Part shown: positions 1 to 5,643 of the stretch, piece after piece
Layout of the letters: each line of letters starts with the position of its first letter
Position numbering within the stretch: the stretch's first letter is position 1
Origin: Armatimonadetes bacterium UBA5829
GTDB taxonomy: Bacteria > Armatimonadota > UBA5829
Assembly (NCBI GenBank): GCA_002431715.1
Contig: DJHI01000004.1
Location: 10,310 to 18,235, forward strand
Length of the DNA stretch: 7,926 bases
Reading direction: 5' to 3'
The notes under the pieces: model-generated
What the model was told of the DNA's origin: nothing
Seen by the model: the letters and a program-made list of their open reading frames with translations, nothing else
Databases searched by the model: none
Made by a program: the position numbers and the translations under genes

Positions 1-1476
1 GAGCTTGCTCTGAAGAGGGCTTTTGTGACGGACGAAAACGGTGCCGGTGTGCAGAGGCAAAGTCTGAGCTTTAGCGGCCCCAGGCTCAAATTCAAAGCAA
101 ATTACCAGAATATCGATTCGGATTTCAGCAGGATCAGTGACCTTTCGGATGCCGACAGGGCGGTTATGCTGGATGAACGAGGTTTCACGCGAAGTGACTT
201 CTCGCTGAATTTCCAGGCGACGAGTGATCTGAATATCGATTCATATTTATATCGCTCCACGAATACGGATGAAAACCAGAGACTGGGCCAGAGAAAATTC
301 AATATCGCATACTCTCCAAAGCAGGGGCCTAAAATTTCAACGCTTCATGACACTTGCTCATATATAGCCGATTCGGGCGATATCGAGAGTTATACACATA
401 ACAGATTAGCAATTGAAAACAGCTTCAGCTCACTTGGAGGGCTGTGTCTGGGTATATCGACCGATACAAATACATCTCAAGAAGGCGACGACGCTCCGGT
501 CGATACCAGAATCACTGAAGCGCGCATGCAATCGAACCCAAGCGCGCCGATATCGCTGATAATGAGTCTGGCAAAAACAGATATAGATTCTGATACATCA
601 GAGATTAACGGCAGCTTCGGTGTCAATTGGGCGATCAATAAAAATCTGAAGATGTCGGCCACCGTAACCAACCGGTCGGGTGATATCAAGGGAGCGCAGA
701 GAGACAGAAAGTTTTCGCTCAATGGGAAAATAGCAAAGAAACTCCTGATCTTCAACGATGTCAATGTGGGTTCCGGGATAAACACGGCAAATCTGATGGG
801 TAGGCAGACGGGCTGCGATAATGCCTTGAAGCTTAAAACCGGAGTGATCGGTAACGGCAGTTTTCTGATAGATAATTCCGACAAGCTCAATACAACCACC
901 GGGCTATACTACACATCTCGATTAATGCAGTATGAGTCTGATAAGAACCCGCAAAAATGGTATCACGTGAGCTTATTAAGGCAAAATATAACCTCCGCAA
1001 CCGGCAGCACAGCCGAAAAGAGGAATTACACGTTCGATACCAGGCTTTCCAGACAAACCAGCCTCGCTTACAACAAACACTTTGGCAGGGATGCGATCAA
1101 CGGCGATGTGAGCCCGGTCGGTGGAACGACGATCAAACTTAAGCATGTCCTAAGCAATAAGTTGACCGCCGGCGCGGACTTTACAAGTGATTTTAATGAA
1201 GCGACCGAAAAAAGAGCGCGCATTATAGGAATGGGGATAGCCGGAGAATTGAGTAACAGTGCTCAATTCGAGCTCTATTTCGGTTGGAGCCATCTCAATG
1301 AGGACTCGGAAAAAGAAGACGGCAACGTTTTTCGTGTCAAATTCGATCACAAGATCAGTTCAGATCGCTACATCAGCCTGACGGCGGAAAAGAAATCGGG
1401 CGTAGAAAACACTAATACCAGCACCTACGAAGGCGATACCACAGCAAGGCTCGATTTCAAAACAGTTTTTGACTAA
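1..1476 (+). CDS. Probable outer-membrane beta-barrel protein, 5'-truncated by window edge
   Basis: The reading frame is open from the first base to a TAA at 1474-1476. The GTG at 25 has no convincing ribosome-binding site, so the true start is probably upstream and about 491 codons of the C-terminal part are seen. The protein is built of many short stretches with alternating polar and hydrophobic residues separated by Asn/Asp/Ser/Gly-rich turns, for example LKFKANYQNI, FSLNFQATSDLNIDSYLY and YISLTAEKKSG. It ends in a strand-like TARLDFKTVFD with a penultimate Phe. This pattern is typical of outer-membrane beta barrels, so a cell-envelope location is inferred. I recognise no specific family, substrate or enzymatic motif. 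It could be a porin-like or structural barrel from a poorly studied lineage. The next gene on the same strand begins about 108 bases downstream and is functionally unrelated. Confidence 0.6.
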   Translation, partial: ELALKRAFVTDENGAGVQRQSLSFSGPRLKFKANYQNIDSDFSRISDLSDADRAVMLDERGFTRSDFSLNFQATSDLNIDSYLYRSTNTDENQRLGQRKFNIAYSPKQGPKISTLHDTCSYIADSGDIESYTHNRLAIENSFSSLGGLCLGISTDTNTSQEGDDAPVDTRITEARMQSNPSAPISLIMSLAKTDIDSDTSEINGSFGVNWAINKNLKMSATVTNRSGDIKGAQRDRKFSLNGKIAKKLLIFNDVNVGSGINTANLMGRQTGCDNALKLKTGVIGNGSFLIDNSDKLNTTTGLYYTSRLMQYESDKNPQKWYHVSLLRQNITSATGSTAEKRNYTFDTRLSRQTSLAYNKHFGRDAINGDVSPVGGTTIKLKHVLSNKLTAGADFTSDFNEATEKRARIIGMGIAGELSNSAQFELYFGWSHLNEDSEKEDGNVFRVKFDHKISSDRYISLTAEKKSGVENTNTSTYEGDTTARLDFKTVFD

Positions 1477-1492
1477 CCTCGAATCTACCTCC

Positions 1493-1521
1493 AAAAAAAT
1501 CCTGTATGCGGTTTTGCAGGA
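1493..1521 (-). terminator. Weak minus-strand terminator-like hairpin
   Basis: TCCTGTA (1500-1506) pairs with TGCAGGA (1515-1521) around an 8-base loop. Seven A residues at 1493-1499 give a T-run directly after the stem when read on the minus strand. On that strand one pair becomes A-C, leaving a five-pair core, so the stem is weak. No minus-strand gene ends here. It could stop antisense read-through from the DsrE-like gene at 2709, or be chance. Confidence 0.25.
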
Positions 1522-1543
1522 AGAATGACAACTGCAGTATAAC
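1514..1543 (+). promoter_or_regulatory. Candidate sigma70-type promoter for the TIM-barrel gene
   Basis: TTGCAG (1514-1519), an 18-base spacer and TATAAC (1538-1543) lie about 40 bases ahead of the TTG start at 1585. The -10 matches consensus at five of six positions and the -35 at its first three. This is the best match between the barrel stop and the isomerase start. The spacing fits, but the evidence is sequence similarity only. Confidence 0.4.
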
Positions 1544-1584
1544 TCTACTTTCGGTAATTGATTCATGTCGATGTGGAGTTAAGA

Positions 1585-2376
1585 TTGGAAATTATATGTC
1601 CGGCAAAGTTTCCTGGAACGCAACGAGCCGTTGAGGCTATCCCCATTCTGGCAGACCAGGGTGTCACCGCGGTAGAAGTGAGCATCGAGTTTAACGACTA
1701 CTTCGATCATCATGACTGTGATGAAGTCCATAAGCTGATCTCCGTGCTCAGTTCATCGGGAATTCGAGCGCAATCGGTGCATGGGGCATGCGGGCGTTTG
1801 TACGATATATCGAGTCCCGACGATCAGATTCATGAGCGGGGAGTAGACGGGTTAATTGAATCGATTGAGCTTGCAAGTCTGCTCGATGCGGAGAGGGTCA
1901 TAGTTCACGCCAGCGACTTCTTCGAAAACAACAGGGAGCGGCGCTTTGACCGCGCGCATGGAGTTCTTAAGGAGCTTTCAGCGGTAGCCAGTGAAGCGGG
2001 AATAGTGATAGCTATGGAAAACCTGATTCCAAAGTTCCTGGGGTATAACCCTGATGAGCTTCTCGCTCTGCTTGAAAGCATCGACCCGGGCGCAATAGGA
2101 ATCTGCTTTGATACCGGACATGCCAACTTGTCAGGCCGCTTTGAAGAATATGCCGAAGCGCTCCTTCCTTATGCCGTAGAGATCCACCTGCATGATAATG
2201 ATGGAACTCAAGATCAGCACAAGTTTCCGGGCGAGGGCTCAATAGACTGGCCTCGGTTCGCCGCTCTCCTGAGAGAGTCCGGCAGCATGGCAAGCATGAT
2301 GATCGAGTGTCAGCCGCCGGAGGGCATTCCCTGGAGTAAAGCATTTCAGATGTTCCGCTCGCAGTTGGGTGAGTAG
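1585..2376 (+). CDS. Sugar phosphate isomerase/epimerase-like TIM-barrel protein
   Basis: This 263-residue protein belongs to the xylose isomerase-like / AP endonuclease family 2 TIM-barrel superfamily. Members isomerise or epimerise sugars or sugar acids using a divalent metal. I chose the TTG at 1585 because GTGGAG (1573-1578) lies six bases ahead. A TTG at 1558 would add nine residues without a clear ribosome-binding site. From the TTG, conserved barrel motifs appear in order: SVHG (H66), VIVHAS (H108), AMEN (E145), CFDTGHAN (D176, H179), IHLHDNDG (H201, H203, D204), HKFPGEGSIDW (212-222) and IEC (E241). E145, D176, one of the strand-7 His/Asp residues and E241 fit the usual metal ligands. 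Length is normal for the family. The substrate cannot be told from sequence, and no sugar-catabolic neighbours are present. Its TAG stop abuts the stop of the convergent DsrE-like gene. Cytoplasmic, as no signal peptide is seen. Confidence 0.85.
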   Translation: MEIICPAKFPGTQRAVEAIPILADQGVTAVEVSIEFNDYFDHHDCDEVHKLISVLSSSGIRAQSVHGACGRLYDISSPDDQIHERGVDGLIESIELASLLDAERVIVHASDFFENNRERRFDRAHGVLKELSAVASEAGIVIAMENLIPKFLGYNPDELLALLESIDPGAIGICFDTGHANLSGRFEEYAEALLPYAVEIHLHDNDGTQDQHKFPGEGSIDWPRFAALLRESGSMASMMIECQPPEGIPWSKAFQMFRSQLGE

Positions 2377-2709
2377 CTAGACGGTAAGCACGCTGTGACT
2401 CATAAGAATGTCGAGTATCTTGACCATGCCATCTATCGATCCCACGGCCATATCGTTTTCAAGGCTGAAATACTCAACGCATGTGCGGCAGCATATAATC
2501 TCAACCCCGCGCTCCTCAAGTGCCTTTAAGTAATCCAGAGTGTCCGAGCCTTTTGCCGCATTTTTCACTCCGCTGTTCCAGAGTATGATATACTTCGGCA
2601 ACTGCTCTCGCTCACCCAGCAATCTCAAAAAATTTCCAAGCAGAAGGTGCCCGAGCTTTTCATCAGGCGCGCCCATTACCTGCGAGCCGATCAATATAAC
2701 CTCACTCAA
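2377..2709 (-). CDS. DsrE/YedF-like protein, C-terminal domain only
   Basis: This 110-residue protein resembles the DsrE-type C-terminal domain of YedF, a sulfurtransferase-like protein linked to selenium/sulfur handling. Visible family features are the opening beta strand EVILIGSQVMG, the amphipathic segment LGHLLLGNFLRLL, the strand KYIILWNSGVKN, and the CxTC-type site CCRTC (C74, C77) followed by EYFSLENDMAVGSIDGM. YedF proteins are usually about 200 residues with an N-terminal TusA-like domain. Here that domain is absent, and no upstream minus-strand frame encodes it. The start is a TTG at 2709 with AGGAG (plus-strand 2719-2723) nine bases upstream. A sulfur-relay or redox role is inferred from the two cysteines. 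No selenium gene such as selD lies in the window. The upstream region contains an inverted repeat that may regulate it. Confidence 0.8.
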   Translation of the reverse strand: MSEVILIGSQVMGAPDEKLGHLLLGNFLRLLGEREQLPKYIILWNSGVKNAAKGSDTLDYLKALEERGVEIICCRTCVEYFSLENDMAVGSIDGMVKILDILMSHSVLTV

Positions 2710-2726
2710 TGTTTTCTTCTCCTATC

Positions 2727-2779
2727 TAATCACGGAAACAGCGGGCACACTAAATTGCTTTTCCGTGGTTCCGTGATTA
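2727..2779. repeat. 11-bp inverted repeat with extra TTCCGTG copy, upstream of DsrE-like gene
   Basis: TAATCACGGAA (2727-2737) is matched perfectly by TTCCGTGATTA (2769-2779), with 31 bases between. A further direct copy of TTCCGTG lies at 2761-2767, eight bases before the one at 2769. The left arm ends three bases from the AGGAG ribosome-binding site of the DsrE-like gene. In its mRNA the arms could form a hairpin next to that site; as DNA they could be a repressor site. A GATAAT at 2781-2776 on the minus strand, overlapping the outer arm, could be a -10 box, though no good -35 is seen. A dispersed intergenic repeat is the main alternative. Confidence 0.6.
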
Positions 2780-2840
2780 TCTTTAGCCTGAAAGCACATT
2801 ATTCAGAAATGATAAAAAGTCCTGCAAAAAGTTGTTTGTA

Positions 2841-2876
2841 TGGCAAGCAATAAAGTGGCACAATTATATTGGCACA
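2841..2876. repeat. Three TGGCA direct repeats upstream of the integrase
   Basis: TGGCAAG (2841), TGGCACA (2856) and TGGCACA (2870) recur at steps of 15 and 14 bases, close to one and a half helical turns. They lie about 70-100 bases before the integrase start in an AT-rich gap, where tyrosine recombinases often have arm-type binding sites or attachment sites. TATATT at 2865-2870 between the last two copies could also be a -10 element for the integrase, but its -35 is poor. The repeats are seen directly; the role is inferred. Confidence 0.45.
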
Positions 2877-2943
2877 AACAACCATCTTTGTTCGTCAGTC
2901 CAAACCCCTAACTCACCACGTATTAAACGACTAGGTGTATGAC

Positions 2944-3834
2944 ATGATTATTGGAGATGCAATCCAGCGATTTTGTGACGACAGGAAACTATACGGCCTA
3001 TCTTTGTCATCAGTTAATCAGTATTGTTTACAATTAAATGCTTTTGCAAGATGGTTGAATACTCATAATATATTCGATACTGAATCCATAGCAAGCGATC
3101 ATGCACGGTCGTTTCTTTGTGATGAGCGTCCTAGACTAAAACAGTGGACACTATGCGGTAAACGCAGTGTATTAAAGATATGGCTAGATTGGTTGCAAAA
3201 TAATAATCTATCAACTGCTGATAGTAGATCACTACCGCACATATGCCCTCCTAAAGCTGATGAGATCAGGAGAGTTATAGTAAATGACCGTGAAGCATCA
3301 GTATTAATAAACTATGCTAAAAAACAATATCGCCGCTTTCAAACACGAAAGTCTTTACAGGATGTTGTGCTAGTAGCAATTCTCTTCGGGATGGGATTAC
3401 GTATTTCAGAAGTAGCTGCAATAAAGATAAAGCACATAAATATCCTTAGGCGTGAGCTCAGTATTCCTAAGAGCAAGGGAAATATACCTCGTTATGCTGC
3501 TATCCCACCGAGCACTATTGGTATAATCCGTTACTTCCTATGGAAAGTAAAACCTAATCCAAATGAAAAGCTATTGACACACAATGGAAAGTCGTATGCA
3601 CCTAAAAGCTTGGCACGCAGGGTGCAGAGACTAGGGTATAGAGCGGGTGTATTTCTAACTAGTCATACAGGTAGAAGGTTCTGCATCTCTCACCTGGCTT
3701 ATACTAACGTCCTGATTGCTAAAAAACAAGCCGGACACAAAAGACTTGAGACTACAATGCTGTATGTCGAGGAATCAAGAGAAGAGTTGAGAAGAACACT
3801 CAGGACTCATGACCCTCTGAGGCAGGCGATGTGA
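2944..3834 (+). CDS. Tyrosine recombinase / integrase (XerC/D-like)
   Basis: This site-specific recombinase of the phage integrase family cuts and rejoins DNA through a tyrosine-DNA link, and probably inserts and excises the element. I prefer the ATG at 2944 (296 residues) because AGG (2933-2935) lies eight bases ahead. A GTG at 2935 would add three residues. Counting from that GTG, residues 1-95 form a SAM-like DNA-binding domain. The catalytic domain follows with the full set: R156 (FGMGLRISEV), K181 (IPKSKGN), H244-x-x-R247 (SHTGRRF), H268 (AGHKRLETTMLY) and Y277, nine residues after H268 as usual. It should therefore be active. Its composition is much richer in A+T than the left flank, a sign of transfer. 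It converges on the 61-residue gene with two bases between stops. The TGGCA repeats upstream may be its binding sites. Confidence 0.93.
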   Translation: MIIGDAIQRFCDDRKLYGLSLSSVNQYCLQLNAFARWLNTHNIFDTESIASDHARSFLCDERPRLKQWTLCGKRSVLKIWLDWLQNNNLSTADSRSLPHICPPKADEIRRVIVNDREASVLINYAKKQYRRFQTRKSLQDVVLVAILFGMGLRISEVAAIKIKHINILRRELSIPKSKGNIPRYAAIPPSTIGIIRYFLWKVKPNPNEKLLTHNGKSYAPKSLARRVQRLGYRAGVFLTSHTGRRFCISHLAYTNVLIAKKQAGHKRLETTMLYVEESREELRRTLRTHDPLRQAM

Positions 3835-3836
3835 TA

Positions 3837-4022
3837 TTAGGAATAATACCAGTCATTGCGGCGTTCACCAAACAGTTGAGCGATTTCAGGGTCAAGCTCA
3901 GAAAGTAAGTCTTGAATGATATTATCTGCTTCCCAATGATCGTTTTCCTGGTCCATTGGTTTCATCCTATTTGTAATATGCTTGCGAAGCTTATCTAATA
4001 TTTCTCTAACTGTATCATTCAT
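3837..4022 (-). CDS. Small acidic protein of unknown function (61 aa)
   Basis: I chose the ATG at 4022, with GAGGA seven bases upstream. A TTG at 4040 in the same frame lacks such a site. The start overlaps the end of the helix-turn-helix gene by eight bases (ATGAATGA), so the two are probably translationally coupled and made as a pair. The protein is predicted largely helical and acidic, with an N-terminal amphipathic stretch VREILDKLRKHI, an acidic middle DNIIQDLLSELDPEIAQLFG and an aromatic end DWYYS. It has no cysteine, signal peptide or membrane segment. I do not recognise a family. Coupling suggests that it modulates, or works with, the DNA-binding partner, but that is inference. Confidence 0.6.
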   Translation of the reverse strand: MNDTVREILDKLRKHITNRMKPMDQENDHWEADNIIQDLLSELDPEIAQLFGERRNDWYYS

Positions 4023-4248
4023 CTTTTCGTCCTCTTTCAATATATACTGTTATCGCTTCAAATCCGTAATCAGATAGCCACTTATTGACGGTCGTTTTGG
4101 ACACTCCCAGCTCATCAGCAAGATCTTCCTGCGTCAACTGCTCACCGGCCGCTGTGCGCTCGCTGACAGAGCGGAAGTAGCTTCGTAGATCGGTTCCTAT
4201 GCTCGCTTCGACAGCACGCTTTGATGGGCTGGTTCTCGGTTCTCTCAT
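4015..4248 (-). CDS. Small helix-turn-helix DNA-binding protein (77 aa)
   Basis: A helix-turn-helix occupies residues 39-62 (TQEDLADELGVSKTTVNKWL followed by SDYG), with the usual A-x-x-LGVS turn and a TVNKWL recognition helix. The N-terminal part is basic (MREPRTSPSKR), and a short strand-like tail follows (AITVYIERGRKDE). The ATG at 4248 has GGAG (plus-strand 4256-4259) seven bases upstream, and a sigma70-type promoter lies at 4309-4280. That promoter falls inside the longer frame beginning at 4302, which excludes that start. The size and the lack of an effector domain fit a Cro/XRE-like or resolvase-like regulator of a mobile element. It may control itself, the integrase or the VWA operon. 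It forms a two-gene unit with the overlapping 61-residue gene. Confidence 0.75.
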   Translation of the reverse strand: MREPRTSPSKRAVEASIGTDLRSYFRSVSERTAAGEQLTQEDLADELGVSKTTVNKWLSDYGFEAITVYIERGRKDE

Positions 4249-4279
4249 ATGCTCACTCCGGTATTTTTCTCTGACCGTT

Positions 4280-4309
4280 AGTGTAGCGCAACTCTTTAAC
4301 ATAAGTCAA
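4280..4309 (-). promoter_or_regulatory. Sigma70-type promoter for the helix-turn-helix unit
   Basis: On the minus strand, TTGACT (4309-4304), an 18-base spacer and TACACT (4285-4280) form a good sigma70-type promoter. Transcription would start near 4273, leaving about a 25-base leader with the GGAG site before the ATG at 4248. Short inverted arms TTAAC (4296-4300) and GTTAA (4318-4322) flank the -35 and could be an operator, although five-base arms are weak evidence. Confidence 0.65.
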
Positions 4310-4343
4310 TACCTCCAGTTAATAGATATGATTAGATTTTGGA

Positions 4344-4379
4344 GTAAAGGCACTAAAATCGGCAAATACGGCCTTTTAC
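4344..4379. terminator. Possible terminator hairpin after the VWA gene
   Basis: GTAAAGGC (4344-4351) can pair with GCCTTTTAC (4371-4379) with one bulged base, about 20 bases past the VWA stop on the minus strand. A smaller hairpin, GGC..GCC flanked by AAAA and TTTT, lies inside it. Neither has a clean GC stem followed by a T-run, so termination is only suggested. The position between the end of one operon and the promoter of the next is where a terminator is expected. Confidence 0.3.
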
Positions 4380-4397
4380 GTGGGTTTTTTGAGTGTG

Positions 4398-5573
4398 TTA
4401 TTGTTTGAGCTGAACAGTCTCTCCGAACGGAGCTTCAATCCCGCATCCTACTGAAGCCCATAAGATTGGATATGAAGGCTCAGACTCAGGAAAGCTACCA
4501 TACATATCAGTCAGGTAAATCAAGCACGCTGGAAGCTCTCCAGTTTCTTCTACAAGGTCAAATACAGGCCTGAAGTCAGTTCCGCCTCCACCGCGTGGAT
4601 TGAGCTTGAGCGGAAGATCATCTTGTGTGAACTCCTCGACTCCAGTGACTCTGGAATCACAATATATGACTTTACAGGTTGTTCGATAGTCCTGAAGTAT
4701 GGCCGTCACTTCTGATGCAAACTGGTCGAGTAGGTTCCTGTCTATGCTTCCGCTTGTGTCGATAGCAACAACTATCGGTCCAAGCTCCTCCGACTTCAGA
4801 GAGGGTAAATATAAACCTGCTGCTATATATCGCCTGTTCGGACGCATCCAAGAGTAGTCTGACTTGGCCGTTTGGTCGACAAACCTCCTGAGCACTTCCC
4901 GCCAATTTACAAGAGGCTCAAGGATATCTTGAACAAGTCTATCCATACCACCAGGCATACAGCCTTGAGCTTTTGCTTGCTGTGAAGCCTGGCTGAGTGC
5001 AACCTTCCATTCCTGTTCTTGCTGCTGAAGTTCTGCTTGACTTGCTATATTGCCGTCCTCGTCTTTACCGTCTCGGACCTCACCGCACTTACCAGGGTCT
5101 TGAGACTGCTGATCGTTATTATCATTACCGGAACCGGTTCCCGAACCTTGCCCACTGTCATTTTGCAAAGGCTCTGGAAGGCTTGCGTAAATCTCTTCTG
5201 CTGCTTTACCGTCGTAGGAATGATCGAGGTATTTACCCTCCGGCAACGTGACATCCGCCGCGTCCAGCAAGCCATTGATAGCATAATCGCAGGCTTCATT
5301 CCAGCGTGTAGTATCTCTTTCCTGCCGCCTGAAGCTATGACCACAAGCACAGTGCATAACCGCGTGACACAAGACACCCTTGCACTCATCAAGTGACAGC
5401 CCGTCTATATATGATGGGTTGTAACCCAATGTCTTACCATCAGTCCATAGAGTCTCACAATCGGAATCTTCCTTGATAGTGAGTCTCAACGCCATACTTG
5501 CAAAGAACGGCTGCGATAGCACAAGTCCAGCCCGTGCCTTCTGGAGCTTATCTTTTGCTTCTGTGATTGTCAT
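4398..5573 (-). CDS. Predicted metallopeptidase-like + VWA domain protein (DUF2201/COG3864-like), HExxH glutamate replaced
   Basis: This 391-residue protein has two domains. Residues 1-125 match the predicted metallopeptidase domain (FFASMALRL, TDGKTLGYNP, HAVMHCACGHSFRR at 70-83, WNEACDYAIN at 91-100). Residues 136-176 are a Gly/Ser/Asn/Asp/Gln-rich linker. Residues 215-391 include a VWA domain with a complete metal-ion-dependent adhesion site: D272/S274/S276 in DTSGS, T332 in GGGGTDF and D356 in LTDMYG. The usual HEVMH-type motif reads H70-A-V-M-H74, so the catalytic Glu is Ala; its codon is GCG at 5363-5361. The ATG at 5573 has GGAGG (5579-5583) five bases ahead; the ATG at 5585 does not. 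Such proteins are partners of MoxR ATPases, which fits the operon. It probably binds a target through its VWA domain for the ATPase. Peptidase activity is doubtful here. Cytoplasmic. Confidence 0.85.
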   Translation of the reverse strand: MTITEAKDKLQKARAGLVLSQPFFASMALRLTIKEDSDCETLWTDGKTLGYNPSYIDGLSLDECKGVLCHAVMHCACGHSFRRQERDTTRWNEACDYAINGLLDAADVTLPEGKYLDHSYDGKAAEEIYASLPEPLQNDSGQGSGTGSGNDNNDQQSQDPGKCGEVRDGKDEDGNIASQAELQQQEQEWKVALSQASQQAKAQGCMPGGMDRLVQDILEPLVNWREVLRRFVDQTAKSDYSWMRPNRRYIAAGLYLPSLKSEELGPIVVAIDTSGSIDRNLLDQFASEVTAILQDYRTTCKVIYCDSRVTGVEEFTQDDLPLKLNPRGGGGTDFRPVFDLVEETGELPACLIYLTDMYGSFPESEPSYPILWASVGCGIEAPFGETVQLKQ

Positions 5574-5594
5574 AATGTCCTCCATTCCTATAAT

Positions 5595-5640
5595 CGACTA
5601 TACACCCAACCCGCCCGGAAGCGGGTATGGTCTATAGTCG
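5595..5640. promoter_or_regulatory. 46-nt intercistronic hairpin between the 287-aa and VWA genes
   Basis: Outer arms CGACTATA (5595-5602) and TATAGTCG (5633-5640) are perfectly complementary. Inside them, ACCCGC (5609-5614) pairs with GCGGGT (5621-5626) around a six-base loop, and three further pairs join the two stems. The element fills almost the whole gap between the TAA at 5646-5644 and the GGAGG of the VWA gene. No T-run follows on either strand, so it is not a plain terminator. A transcript-processing or stabilising structure, an attenuator, or a protein-binding palindrome are all possible. Confidence 0.6.
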
Positions 5641-5643
5641 TTC

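Noticed and set aside
2540..2853. Plus-strand open frames across the DsrE-like gene and the gap after it
   Set aside because: They run antisense to a recognisable gene, have no ribosome-binding site, and encode low-quality sequence.
2856..2876. Sigma54-type promoter suggested by TGGCAC
   Set aside because: The second element is TTGGCA rather than TTGC, and the GG to GC spacing does not give the required ten bases.
4249..4302. Earlier start for the helix-turn-helix gene
   Set aside because: The added 18 codons contain the -35 spacer and -10 of the promoter, so they would not be transcribed in full.
4997..5396. Two overlapping plus-strand open frames of 84 and 125 codons
   Set aside because: They lie wholly inside the VWA gene on the opposite strand, whose motifs are clear; they have no ribosome-binding site or recognisable protein.
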